Both the position numbers and the translations under genes were made by a program. Positions 1-8,467 of a DNA stretch of 40,103 nucleotides are shown in pieces (within the stretch, counting starts at the first letter, position 1; every line of letters starts with the position of its first letter). This stretch comes from an uncultured Prevotella sp. (GTDB lineage: Bacteria; Bacteroidota; Bacteroidia; Bacteroidales; Bacteroidaceae). The notes beneath the pieces were generated by a model. It was not told the DNA's origin, ran no database searches, and saw only the letters and a list, made by a program, of their open reading frames with translations. The DNA lies in assembly GCA_937877595.1 (NCBI GenBank), contig CALFIY010000043.1, forward strand, positions 1-40,103, written 5' to 3'.

Positions 1-655
1 GCGTCTCGTTGAACATCTTCATCTCTTCCTTTGTGTAGCCGTTGGGCTGGAAAACGTCGATTTGCGGAATGACGTTATAGGCTAACTGGTGTGGAAACTT
101 CTGTATTGTCTTTACCTCGCCGGTTTCTACTATTTCGCGATACTGCTGCTGCAGTTCCTGCATTGCTGCCGCGCCTGCGCCAGAGGCACTCTGGTATGAG
201 GCTACGTGTATGCGCTTGATGTGCGACAGTTTTTCAAGTGGCTGGAGCACCACAACCATCATTATGGTGGTGCAGTTGGGATTGGCAATGATGCCGCGCG
301 GACGGACAAGGGCGTCCTCAGCATTACATTCGGGCACTACAAGAGGCACGTCGCTGTCCATGCGGAAGGCACTGGAGTTGTCGATCATCACACAGCCGTA
401 TTTTGTGATGGTTTCGGCGAATTCCTTGGATGTGCCGGCGCCGGCAGAGGTGAAAGCAATGTCGATGTCGCGGAAGTCATCGTTGTGCTGGAGCAATTTT
501 ACTGTCAACTCCTTGCCGCGAAAGGTGTATTTCCTGCCTGCAGAACGCTCGGAGCCAAACAGAACTAACTCGTCCATGGGGAAATCTCTCTGGTCGAGAA
601 TTCTGAGAAATTCCTGACCTACTGCGCCGCTGGCGCCAACAATTGCTACTTTCAT
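1..655 (-). CDS. asd: Aspartate-semialdehyde dehydrogenase (partial, C-terminus off the left edge)
   Basis: The gene makes aspartate-semialdehyde from aspartyl-4-phosphate with NADPH, the branch point for lysine/diaminopimelate, threonine and methionine. About 218 N-terminal codons are present and the frame stays open to base 1. The N-terminus has the NADP-binding glycine motif ([10 protein letters not shown], residues 6-15). The catalytic cysteine is C128 in ANPNCTT, and the [10 protein letters not shown] stretch that follows is typical of the family. The full protein is usually about 335 residues, so about one third is missing. The ATG at 655 is chosen because the family motif begins at once and a TACCTTTG -7 box lies about 40 bases upstream. 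It diverges from a DMT transporter. Identification is firm; only the 3' end is unknown. Confidence 0.96.
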   Translation of the reverse strand, partial: MKVAIVGASGAVGQEFLRILDQRDFPMDELVLFGSERSAGRKYTFRGKELTVKLLQHNDDFRDIDIAFTSAGAGTSKEFAETITKYGCVMIDNSSAFRMDSDVPLVVPECNAEDALVRPRGIIANPNCTTIMMVVVLQPLEKLSHIKRIHVASYQSASGAGAAAMQELQQQYREIVETGEVKTIQKFPHQLAYNVIPQIDVFQPNGYTKEEMKMFNET

Positions 656-695
656 TGCTATGCTATTTATTAAGTATTCTTTTATTTTCAGCGCG

Positions 696-725
696 CAAAG
701 GTAGTGAATAATTCATAATTCACAA
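696..725 (-). promoter_or_regulatory. Promoter of asd
   Basis: On the minus strand TTG (725-723) is followed by 19 bases and TACCTTTG (703-696), matching the Bacteroidota -33/-7 pattern. The predicted leader before the asd ATG is about 37 bases. Confidence 0.7.
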
Positions 726-805
726 TTTATAATTCATATTTTTTATAATTCGTAATTTATAATTCATAATTTGTAATTTATTGCAATTCGTAATTTATAA
801 TTCAC

Positions 806-813
806 TATCTTTG
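806..813 (+). promoter_or_regulatory. -7 box of the DMT transporter promoter
   Basis: TATCTTTG matches the Bacteroidota -7 consensus TAnnTTTG. The nearest TTG (781-783) is 22 bases upstream, slightly long for a -33 box. The predicted leader is about 26 bases. Confidence 0.65.
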
Positions 814-843
814 CGCGCTGTAAGGTAAGAAGTTGGTTGCGTA

Positions 844-1752
844 ATGGCACAGAGCAGATTATATTATCACGTCGTTGCTTTCCTGACGGTGGCTGTATGG
901 GGCAGCACGTTTGTCATCACGAAGATGCTGCTGACCGCAGGAATATCGCCGGTTCAGATTTTCACGTTGCGCTTCATCATAGCCTATGTGCTGTTGCTGC
1001 TGTGGCAGTTGCTGGTGAGCAACAGGGGCCGAAGGATGCAGTGGATGTGCGATACGCCTGCCGACGAATGGCTTATGGTGGCGCTCGGAGTGACGGGAGG
1101 CTCGGCTTATTTCCTTGCCGAAAACTCGGCAATGCTTTTCACTACCGCTACCAACACGTCGCTCATCGTGTGCTCATGTCCGCTGTTTGCCATGTTTCTA
1201 ATAGCCGCAGTATACAGGCAGACAGAACATATCTCGCGTGTACAACTGGCAGGTTCGTTGATGGCCTGTGTGGGTATGGCTGTGGTGGTGCTCAACGGCC
1301 ACTTCGTGCTGCATCTCTCGCCAGTCGGCGACATGCTGGCCTTTGTTGCGTGTATCTGCTGGGCGGTTTATTCGCTGCTTATGAAAAGAGCGGCAGAGCG
1401 CTACAGCACTATTTTCATCACAAGGAAAGTCTTCTTCTACGGGCTGCTGACCATTATACCTTATTATATAATAGAGCCAGGTTTCCCGTCAATGCAGACG
1501 CTGACGCGGCCGGACGTTATGGTGAATCTGCTGTTCCTCGGAGTGGTGGCATCAATGATTTGCTTCCTCCTGTGGAACTGGGTGATAAGGAGGTTGGGTG
1601 CTATGGTGGCTACCAACTGGGTTTACTTCAACCCGATTACTACCATAATCTTTGCGTGGTGGCTGCTAAGCGAGAAGATAACGCTCTGGTTTGCAATTGG
1701 CAGCGCGCTCATCATCACTGGAATGTATCTTTGCGAGCGCCGTCAGCGCTGA
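844..1752 (+). CDS. DMT-superfamily (EamA-type) inner-membrane transporter
   Basis: A 302-residue, very hydrophobic protein with about ten predicted membrane helices arranged as two EamA repeats of about 140 residues. The first helix has the family-typical AVWGSTFVITK (about residues 17-27). The second repeat begins near PVGDMLAFVACICWAVYSLL. Family members export or exchange amino acids, nucleotides or other metabolites; the substrate cannot be told from the sequence. The ATG at 844 follows a TATCTTTG promoter element. It stands alone, divergent from asd, with about 215 bases to truA. A second, only distantly similar DMT protein lies after truA, so the two are not a recent duplication. Family placement is secure, function is not. 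Confidence 0.9.
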   Translation: MAQSRLYYHVVAFLTVAVWGSTFVITKMLLTAGISPVQIFTLRFIIAYVLLLLWQLLVSNRGRRMQWMCDTPADEWLMVALGVTGGSAYFLAENSAMLFTTATNTSLIVCSCPLFAMFLIAAVYRQTEHISRVQLAGSLMACVGMAVVVLNGHFVLHLSPVGDMLAFVACICWAVYSLLMKRAAERYSTIFITRKVFFYGLLTIIPYYIIEPGFPSMQTLTRPDVMVNLLFLGVVASMICFLLWNWVIRRLGAMVATNWVYFNPITTIIFAWWLLSEKITLWFAIGSALIITGMYLCERRQR

Positions 1753-1950
1753 GAGGAAAGTGCATGCCCTGAAAACAGAGAAGCGACAGGGTTTCACAAC
1801 CATGCCGCTTCTATTCATGCTAATGATAGTATTAATAATGGAAAAGAAATTATGTGCTCAAAGATACTTATTTCCAGATAATGCAAAAAACTTTTCAGAG
1901 GAAAAAAACGAAAACATGTTGTACAACATCTTTTTATCGCTGTTTTTTTT

Positions 1951-1958
1951 TAACTTTG
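1951..1958 (+). promoter_or_regulatory. -7 box of the truA promoter
   Basis: TAACTTTG lies nine bases before the truA ATG, so transcription should start within a few bases of the start codon. This rules out the longer reading frame beginning at 1854. A well-spaced -33 box is not visible. Confidence 0.65.
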
Positions 1959-1967
1959 CAGCCCGGT

Positions 1968-2744
1968 ATGAGATATTTCATTTGGTTCAGTTACGACGGC
2001 ACAAGGTATCACGGATGGCAGCGGCAGCCTTCGGGCCACTCTGTTCAGGCAGAGATGGAACAGGCTATGGCCACGCTGTTGCGCCAGCCTGTAGACCTCA
2101 CAGCAGCAGGACGTACTGACGCAGGCGTGCACGCCCGACAGATGGCGGCTCATTTCGATTATTGCGGCACTTATGACATCAGCAATCTGGCCTACAAACT
2201 CAACCGATTGCTGCCGCAGGATATAAGTATAGACAGAGTAGAGCCTGTCGCTGACGCTCTACATGCGCGTTTCTCTGCCACGAAGCGCACGTATAGGTAT
2301 TTTGTTCATGTAGGCAAGGATCCCTTTCTCCGCCACTATTCGCTGGAACTTCATTACAAGCCTGACTTTACGCTGATGAACGAGGCTGCGGCGACGTTGC
2401 TTGCCGTGAGCGACTTTGCTGCGTTCTGCAAGTCGGGCAGCGACGTGAAGACGACGCTCTGCAATGTCACCCACGCAGAGTGGCTTCCTGCCGGAGCGAC
2501 GGGCAATGCCTGGTATTTCGAGATTTCTGCCAACAGGTTTCTGCGCAATATGGTGCGTGCTGTGGTTGGCACACTGCTGGAAGTGGGGCGCCATCGCATG
2601 ACCGTCAGCGAGTTTCGAAGTGTGATAGAAAGCGGGCGGCGCACAATGGCTGGTGAGTCCATGCCAGCCCATGCCCTTTTCCTGGAAAGCGTGGAATATC
2701 CTGCAACAGGAAGCGATGTCCTGACGACGGAAGAAACGGAATAA
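1968..2744 (+). CDS. truA: tRNA pseudouridine(38-40) synthase TruA
   Basis: Isomerises uridines 38-40 in the anticodon arm of many tRNAs. The 258-residue protein starts MRYFIWFSYDGTRYHGWQRQ, the classic TruA N-terminus. The catalytic aspartate is D51 in AAGRTDAGVHA. The C-terminal half carries the conserved NRFLRNMVRAVVGTLLEVG segment. The frame is open 38 codons further upstream, but that extension has no family similarity and lies before the -7 box, so ATG 1968 is the start. The message is nearly leaderless. Only 19 bases separate it from the following transporter, so the two are probably cotranscribed. Confidence 0.96.
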   Translation: MRYFIWFSYDGTRYHGWQRQPSGHSVQAEMEQAMATLLRQPVDLTAAGRTDAGVHARQMAAHFDYCGTYDISNLAYKLNRLLPQDISIDRVEPVADALHARFSATKRTYRYFVHVGKDPFLRHYSLELHYKPDFTLMNEAAATLLAVSDFAAFCKSGSDVKTTLCNVTHAEWLPAGATGNAWYFEISANRFLRNMVRAVVGTLLEVGRHRMTVSEFRSVIESGRRTMAGESMPAHALFLESVEYPATGSDVLTTEETE

Positions 2745-2763
2745 TAAAAAAGAAAGATACGCT

Positions 2764-3684
2764 TTGACCTGGTTAATATTGGCTTTTACGTCGGCAGCAC
2801 TGCTTGGCTGCTACGATTCTTTCAAGAAAGAGGCATTGAAAGACAATGCCGTTATACCGGTGCTGTTTCTCAACACGCTGTTCTCTTCACTGATTTTCCT
2901 GCCCTTTATTCTGCTTAGCGAGGGAAGCAATGCGCTTGACGGCACGGCAGTACACGTCGCATCAGGAGGATGGAACGAGCACAAATACATACTTCTCAAG
3001 TCTGTCATCGTGCTTTCCAGTTGGGTGCTTGGCTATTTTGGCATGAAGCATCTGCCGCTTACCATTGTCGGACCGATAAATGCCACTCGTCCGGTGATGG
3101 TTCTTGTCGGTGCGCTGCTTGTTTTCGGTGAGCGTTTAAACTTGTGGCAATGGGCAGGTGTGCTTCTTGCTGTCATTTCTTTCTTTATGCTGAGTCACAG
3201 TGGCAAGCGTGAGGGAATAGACTTCCGTCGCGACCACTGGATATGGATGATTGTCGGTGCTGCAGCGTTGGGCGCTGTCAGCGGATTGTACGACAAATAC
3301 ATCATGGCACCCGTGGAGAGTGGCGGCGCTGGTCTGGACCGCATGATGGTACAGTCGTGGTATACCATCTATCAGTGCATAATGATGTTTGCTATGCTTG
3401 TGTTGCTATGGTGGCCATATCGCCACCACACTACGCCATTTCATTGGCACTGGTCGATTATCGGCGTGAGTGTTTTCCTTTCTGTTGCCGACTTTGCGTA
3501 CTTCTATTCCCTTTCCATGCCAGATGCCATGATCAGCATAGTGTCTATGATTCGTCGCGGCAGTGTTGTGGTCAGTTTCCTCTTTGGCGCCGTCTTCTTC
3601 CACGAGCGTAATTTGAAGGCAAAAGCCGCCGACCTGGCGCTTGTGCTCCTTGGAATGTTGTGCCTTTACATCGGATCGCGCTGA
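2764..3684 (+). CDS. DMT-superfamily (EamA-like) membrane protein, TTG start
   Basis: A 306-residue protein with about ten predicted membrane helices. It has the two-repeat EamA layout: GPINATRPVMVLVGALLVFGE ends the first half and the second begins near residue 158. The start is taken as TTG at 2764, preceded by an A-rich stretch; the next methionine in frame is over 100 residues in and would remove the first helices. It lies 19 bases after truA and is probably in the same transcript. Substrate unknown. A -7-like TAACTTTG at 3742 marks the next unit, feoAB. Confidence 0.82.
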   Translation: MTWLILAFTSAALLGCYDSFKKEALKDNAVIPVLFLNTLFSSLIFLPFILLSEGSNALDGTAVHVASGGWNEHKYILLKSVIVLSSWVLGYFGMKHLPLTIVGPINATRPVMVLVGALLVFGERLNLWQWAGVLLAVISFFMLSHSGKREGIDFRRDHWIWMIVGAAALGAVSGLYDKYIMAPVESGGAGLDRMMVQSWYTIYQCIMMFAMLVLLWWPYRHHTTPFHWHWSIIGVSVFLSVADFAYFYSLSMPDAMISIVSMIRRGSVVVSFLFGAVFFHERNLKAKAADLALVLLGMLCLYIGSR

Positions 3685-3718
3685 CATCATCATTTTTAGG
3701 TATTTCCGCATTTCCGTG

Positions 3719-3749
3719 TTGCCTGTACAGTGGAAATGTCGTAACTTTG
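3719..3749 (+). promoter_or_regulatory. Promoter of feoAB
   Basis: TTG (3719-3721), 20 bases, TAACTTTG (3742-3749): a good Bacteroidota promoter. The leader is about 30 bases and AT-rich. I see no convincing Fur-type palindrome in it. Confidence 0.7.
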
Positions 3750-3783
3750 TGCACAGGTTATATATATTAATAAGGTGTAGGGC

Positions 3784-6111
3784 ATGAGATTGTCAGAACT
3801 GCATACCGGCCAGCGTGCTGTGATAGCCAAGGTGCACGGCCATGGAAGTTTCCGTAAGCGTATCATTGAAATGGGATTTGTGCGCGGCAAGACAGTGGAA
3901 GTGCTTCTTAACGCTCCGCTGCAAGACCCCGTGAAGTACCGCATTATGGGCTATGAGGTCAGCCTGCGCCGCCAGGAGGCGGAAATGATTGAGGTTAGCA
4001 GTGAGGCGTATGATGCCGGCGCCGAAAGCCATGATGTCAGGCAGGACGTTGTTGAGGTGAGTAGCGAGACGCGCCACCGGGCTCTTAAGCAGCATCGCAG
4101 CATTGCCGTGGCACTTGTCGGAAATCCCAACTGCGGCAAGACTTCACTTTTCAATTACGCGTCGGGAGCACACGGGCATGTGGGAAATTACAGTGGTGTG
4201 ACGGTAGATGCACACGAGGCCCACGCTTCTTATTTCGGCTATGACTTCCAACTGACCGACCTGCCAGGAACATATTCGCTCTCATGCTATTCGCCGGAGG
4301 AACTCTACGTGAGGCAGCATCTCACGGAAGAGTCGCCCGACGTGGTGCTGAATGTGATAGATGTGTCAAACATAGAGCGCAACCTCTATCTCACGACGCA
4401 GTTGCTCGATATGGATATTCCGGTAGTGTGTGCGCTGAATATGTATGACGAGTTTGAGCGGCGCGGCGACACGCTGAACATCGAGACACTGCAGACGCTT
4501 CTCGGCACACCGATGGTTCCGACGTCGTTCAAGACGGGGCGGGGCGTGCAGGACTTGTTCCGCACTATAATACAGGTTTACGAGGGAACAAACCGCTGGG
4601 CGCGCCACTTGCACATCAACTACGGTCACGAGATAGAGCAGGGAATAGTCCAGATACAGAAAGTGCTGAAGACGGATGAGCATATACGTCAGCACTATTC
4701 CACGCGTTATCTCGCCATAAAACTTCTGGAGAACGATGCCAGTGCCACGAGATACGTCGGCCAGCATCTTGCTGACGAGAACCGTGCTGAAGAGCGTCGC
4801 CAACTCTTTGCCGCGCGCGACACGGCAGTGGCGCGAGTGCTGGAAGAGACCATGCAGGATGCCGAAACGGCTATCATGGATGCAAAGTATGGATTTATCA
4901 ACGGTGCGCTGACAGAGGCGGAATTCCGTACAGGCACCAAGGAGGATACCTATCGTGCCACGCATCTAATAGACCATGTGCTGTCTAACAAGTATTTGGG
5001 CTTCCCCATCTTCTTTGCCATACTGTTTCTGATGTTCCAGACTACGTTTGTCCTGGGCCAGTATCCAATGGACTGGATAGAAGAAGGCGTCGACTGGATA
5101 GGCCGTGTGGTCAGCGACACAATGGCCGACGGACCCCTGCGCTCCATGCTTGTCGATGGAGTGATTGGCGGCGTCGGCGCAGTGATTGTCTTCCTTCCGC
5201 AGATACTTATCCTCTATTTCTTCATATCATTAATGGAAGACTCCGGCTACATGGCCCGTGCTGCTTTCATTATGGACCGCCTTATGCACAAGATGGGGCT
5301 TCACGGAAAGTCGTTCATTCCTCTTGTCATGGGCTTTGGCTGCAATGTGCCTGCAGTTATGGCCACCAGAACCATTGAGAGCCGTCGCTCACGGCTTATT
5401 ACCATGCTGATACTGCCCTTTATGTCGTGTTCGGCACGCTTACCGATATACATAATGATTACAGGCACATTCTTTGCGATGGAATATCGCTCGTGGGTGA
5501 TGATTTCGCTATATGCCGTGGGCATTCTCATGGCTGTGGTGATGAGCAGGATTTTCTCCACCCTTGTTATCAAGGGCGAAGACACGCCTTTCGTGATGGA
5601 ACTGCCTCCCTATCGCTGGCCTACGTCAAAGGCTATTGCCCGTCACACTTGGGAGAAAGGCAAGGAGTACCTTAAGAAAATGGGTGGCATTATACTTGTT
5701 GCCTCTGTCATTGTGTGGGCTCTTGGCTACTTTGGCACGATGGGCGTTGCGCCGTCAATGGATCAGAGTTTCATCGGCAGGATGGGGCAGGCAATAGCAC
5801 CGCTTTTCTCTCTACAGGGTTTCACCTGGCAACTTGACGTTAGCCTAATGGCAGGTGTAGGCGCAAAGGAGATAGTAGCCTCTACAATCGGCGTGCTTGG
5901 CGGACTGGAACAGGTGACGCCACTTGCAGCCTACTGCTATCTGCTTTTCGTACTGCTCTATTTCCCGTGTATCGCCACCATAGCAGCAATACGCCATGAG
6001 ACGGGCTCGTGGCGCTGGGCCTGCTTCGCTGCCGTCTACACCACGTGTGTGGCATGGGTAGTCTCGGCTGTTGTGTATCAGGTTGGGCTGTTGTTTGCCG
6101 GCGCTGCCTGA
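3784..6111 (+). CDS. feoB: Ferrous iron transporter, FeoA-FeoB fusion
   Basis: Imports Fe(II) across the inner membrane. Residues 1-71 are a FeoA (SH3-like) domain, joined by a linker of about 35 residues to the FeoB G domain: G1 GNPNCGKT (113-120), G3 DLPG (159-162), G4 NMYD (219-222). A helical domain follows, and from about residue 395 a polytopic membrane domain with two Gate-type regions, including GFGCNVPAVMATRTIE and the repeat-like GVGAKEIVASTIGVL. The total of 775 residues fits FeoB plus a fused FeoA, a form common in Bacteroidota. The gene is alone in its transcript and converges on rlmH with four bases between the stops. Identification is firm; iron rather than another divalent metal is inferred from the family. 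Confidence 0.96.
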   Translation: MRLSELHTGQRAVIAKVHGHGSFRKRIIEMGFVRGKTVEVLLNAPLQDPVKYRIMGYEVSLRRQEAEMIEVSSEAYDAGAESHDVRQDVVEVSSETRHRALKQHRSIAVALVGNPNCGKTSLFNYASGAHGHVGNYSGVTVDAHEAHASYFGYDFQLTDLPGTYSLSCYSPEELYVRQHLTEESPDVVLNVIDVSNIERNLYLTTQLLDMDIPVVCALNMYDEFERRGDTLNIETLQTLLGTPMVPTSFKTGRGVQDLFRTIIQVYEGTNRWARHLHINYGHEIEQGIVQIQKVLKTDEHIRQHYSTRYLAIKLLENDASATRYVGQHLADENRAEERRQLFAARDTAVARVLEETMQDAETAIMDAKYGFINGALTEAEFRTGTKEDTYRATHLIDHVLSNKYLGFPIFFAILFLMFQTTFVLGQYPMDWIEEGVDWIGRVVSDTMADGPLRSMLVDGVIGGVGAVIVFLPQILILYFFISLMEDSGYMARAAFIMDRLMHKMGLHGKSFIPLVMGFGCNVPAVMATRTIESRRSRLITMLILPFMSCSARLPIYIMITGTFFAMEYRSWVMISLYAVGILMAVVMSRIFSTLVIKGEDTPFVMELPPYRWPTSKAIARHTWEKGKEYLKKMGGIILVASVIVWALGYFGTMGVAPSMDQSFIGRMGQAIAPLFSLQGFTWQLDVSLMAGVGAKEIVASTIGVLGGLEQVTPLAAYCYLLFVLLYFPCIATIAAIRHETGSWRWACFAAVYTTCVAWVVSAVVYQVGLLFAGAA

Positions 6112-6115
6112 CGTA

Positions 6116-6586
6116 CTATTCGTGGTGATACGGTTCCCCTTTTATTATTGTGCACGCGCGATATAGTTGCTCGGCAAATGTGAGACGTATCATCTGATGT
6201 GAGAAAGTCATGCGCGACAGCGACAGTTTCTCGTTGGCGCGCTGATAGACGGCAGGCGAGAAACCATAAGGACCGCCAATCACGAAGACCAGACGGCGTG
6301 CCGACTGCTGCTTCTGCTCCAGCCATCTGGCAAATTCTATGCTGCGGTATTCGTTGCCATGCTCGTCAAGGAGAACCACAGTATCCGACGATTGAAGTTG
6401 TCGGAGAATCTGCTCGCCCTCCATGGCTTTCTGCTGTTCCTCAGAAAGGCTTTTGGTATTTTTGAGTTCTGCGATGGTGAGCACATCAAACGGCATGTAG
6501 TGGCCGATGCGCTCTGCGTAGTCGTCGATGGCTGCGATGAAATGCTTATTTACCGTCTTGCCTACCTGTATCAGTATTGTCTTCAT
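6116..6586 (-). CDS. rlmH: 23S rRNA (pseudouridine1915-N3)-methyltransferase RlmH
   Basis: A SPOUT-class enzyme that methylates pseudouridine 1915 in helix 69 of 23S rRNA using S-adenosylmethionine, acting on assembled ribosomes. Its 156 residues match the family length. The SAM-binding knot has FVIGGPYGFS (residues 101-110). The conserved tail with RLTFAEQLYRA and a terminal YHHE is present. It is the last gene of a minus-strand operon and its start overlaps the end of the DUF4491 gene by 41 bases, which suggests coupled translation. The stop lies four bases from the feoAB stop. Confidence 0.96.
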   Translation of the reverse strand: MKTILIQVGKTVNKHFIAAIDDYAERIGHYMPFDVLTIAELKNTKSLSEEQQKAMEGEQILRQLQSSDTVVLLDEHGNEYRSIEFARWLEQKQQSARRLVFVIGGPYGFSPAVYQRANEKLSLSRMTFSHQMIRLTFAEQLYRACTIIKGEPYHHE

Positions 6587-6944
6587 CGTCGATGGCGTAT
6601 ATGCTGCGTCCCTTGTGCACCGGGCACAGCGTCTCGTTCTTGTCGATTGGCTGATACTCGTCGCGCCGACGTGGGTTCATTGGAAACCATCCTTTTTCCA
6701 CTCGTTTCTTCTGTGAGAAGAGTTCGCCGATAGCCCACAGCGATGATGCCCCGACCACTCCGACTACTGCCGAAAGCATGGCGTTGGCTATAAATAGTGC
6801 ACAGACGAGGCAGCCAAGTCCTACGCAAAGAAAAATCCACCACGGCCGTGTGCCGTAGTAGTATTCGGCTTTTATCACAATGGGATGAAAGAAACCGATG
6901 ACGAGAAATGTGGATATGGCAATGATAATTCCAGTGAAATACAT
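6546..6944 (-). CDS. DUF4491 family small membrane protein
   Basis: A 132-residue protein beginning MYFTGIIIAISTFLVIGFFH. Two to three predicted membrane helices are followed by the strongly conserved GVVGASSLWAIGELF, then QKKRVEKGWFPMNP and an acidic polar tail. I recognise it as DUF4491, a Bacteroidota family of unknown function. The frame is open further upstream, but that part overlaps the preceding gene and lacks family similarity; ATG 6944 is 11 bases after that gene's stop. It sits between the DUF5687 gene and rlmH and overlaps rlmH by 41 bases. No function can be proposed. Confidence 0.85.
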   Translation of the reverse strand: MYFTGIIIAISTFLVIGFFHPIVIKAEYYYGTRPWWIFLCVGLGCLVCALFIANAMLSAVVGVVGASSLWAIGELFSQKKRVEKGWFPMNPRRRDEYQPIDKNETLCPVHKGRSIYAIDDEDNTDTGRQDGK

Positions 6945-6955
6945 GACGTTAATGT

Positions 6956-8461
6956 TTATCTTGTAGTGTGGAAGCCTTCCAGGTTGGTGTATCTGCGGCG
7001 CATCATGCGCTGATAGATGTTGCGCATCCATAGAGGCTCGGTGAGAGTGAAGGCAAGTCCGATGACAATCATCGTAACGAATGCCACGGTCTCGCTGAAT
7101 ATGGCCTGCAAAATCATAACCACCGTTACGGGCACGATGAACACTATCAGTTCTACTATGATTTGCAGTTTGTTTTCCATTTGGTTCTTGCCCGTTATCT
7201 TGTCGTTCAGCGGCAGAGTCTGGTTGTTCCATATCGCCAACTGGAAGAGTATGAAATATTCCAGGCCACTTGTTATGAAGAGATAGGCAAGTATCATCAG
7301 CAGCGGAAAGCGTCCGGAGATAACCGGCGGGATGAGTATCAATGTTGGCAGCAGCAGTATTGCGCAGTAAAAATAGTATTTTGCGCGCAGCAGCGTGAGT
7401 ATGTTCTCGCGGTGCACCATCAGCATATCGATATAGTTGCCCTCAGGTCCCATAATCTTCACCAGATTTACGGCACCGAAGAAGACAAAACAGTAGAGGC
7501 ACCATCCGTTGCGCGCAAAAGAGCCTGTATACGTGTCGGTGAAGGCAATGATGAGCGACAGGACTGTGATGATGGAAATGCCCTGTATGAAGCGGGTGCG
7601 TATTGCCTTGTTGCGCATGGTGCTCTTCACTTCGAGTTTCAGGTATTCGCCTATCAGTCCGAAGCGGTTGAGTGCCTTCAGTTCCGACACGGTGCGCAGT
7701 TTTGTCTTTTCCTGTTTTGAGATTTCTGAATACACCAACCGCATCTGCAGGCTGCGGTTTACTATAAACAAAATGGCCACCGCTGTCACTAAGATGACGA
7801 AAGTGGGCCATGTGAAGGCATGGTCGTAGATGAATTCGAGCACGGTGTCGAGTGTCTTGTCGAGCGTCTTCTCCGACAAGAAGAACAGCGGTAGTATCAT
7901 GCCGCCGTAGATTGCTGCCGGCAGTGCCCACCATAGCATGCTCTCGTTCACCAGTGTCCGTACGAGCATGTACCACTGGCTGTTGATAGTTACAATCAGT
8001 TGCAGCATCAGCAGCAGGGCCAGCGTGGCCCATATCGACATGCCGCCGCAGAAGCAGATAAAGGCATAAGGCAGAAACAGTGTCATCCAAACCAAGTTGC
8101 CCAGGTCGAGCAGTTGATTGATGAGAAAACATTCTATTGCCGTAAACTTGCTGATAGGTGTGAGCAGATATGGCTTCACCAGCATGGTTGGCGTCTGCTG
8201 TGTCATAAAGCGTGCGCCGAAGTCGAGAATCATCAGCAGTGGCATGAGGAAGAAAATCATCTCTGTCACTCCCGTGTCTACAGCCGCCCAGCCAAGGAAC
8301 GTGCCAATGGCTATGAAGTAGACGGCCATAAATCCCATTCCTATGTATGCGAAGAGTTTGCCGTACTGGTTGGCCTCAAACATAGTGCTGCGCTTCTCGC
8401 TGAGTTTCACGTTCTTGCGCAGCAGAAGGTATAGTTGCAGCCTGTTTATCGTGTTTGTCAT
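6956..8461 (-). CDS. DUF5687 family ABC-2-like membrane protein
   Basis: A 501-residue membrane protein with roughly twelve predicted helices in two groups around a central basic loop (about residues 245-290, EYLKLEVKSTMRNKAIRTRF). I recognise it as DUF5687, a Bacteroidota family that resembles large ABC-2-type permeases and is often encoded beside an ABC ATPase. No ATPase gene lies anywhere in this operon: upstream is a LolA-like gene (gap six bases), downstream DUF4491. It could use an ATPase encoded elsewhere or act without one. Substrate unknown. The family call is fairly sure; permease function is inference. Confidence 0.8.
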   Translation of the reverse strand: MTNTINRLQLYLLLRKNVKLSEKRSTMFEANQYGKLFAYIGMGFMAVYFIAIGTFLGWAAVDTGVTEMIFFLMPLLMILDFGARFMTQQTPTMLVKPYLLTPISKFTAIECFLINQLLDLGNLVWMTLFLPYAFICFCGGMSIWATLALLLMLQLIVTINSQWYMLVRTLVNESMLWWALPAAIYGGMILPLFFLSEKTLDKTLDTVLEFIYDHAFTWPTFVILVTAVAILFIVNRSLQMRLVYSEISKQEKTKLRTVSELKALNRFGLIGEYLKLEVKSTMRNKAIRTRFIQGISIITVLSLIIAFTDTYTGSFARNGWCLYCFVFFGAVNLVKIMGPEGNYIDMLMVHRENILTLLRAKYYFYCAILLLPTLILIPPVISGRFPLLMILAYLFITSGLEYFILFQLAIWNNQTLPLNDKITGKNQMENKLQIIVELIVFIVPVTVVMILQAIFSETVAFVTMIVIGLAFTLTEPLWMRNIYQRMMRRRYTNLEGFHTTR

Positions 8462-8467
8462 TTTTCT

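Larger units (their letters stand above)
689..820. repeat. Mirrored divergent promoter region with AT-rich near-repeats
   Basis: The 21 bases at 689-709 are repeated as their reverse complement at 800-820 with one mismatch, so both promoter cores and their flanks are mirror images. Between them, about 90 bases consist of variants of the words AATTCATAATT and AATTTATAATT at roughly ten-base spacing. No open reading frame is supported. Similar words occur between the divergent mutS2 and tRNA-Ser promoters near 37962-38069. Confidence 0.75.

Noticed and set aside
837..1772. Second plus-strand frame of 311 codons over the first transporter
   Set aside because: Out-of-frame shadow of the DMT gene without domain features.
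1854..1967. N-terminal extension of truA by 38 codons
   Set aside because: It lies before the -7 box and has no similarity to TruA.
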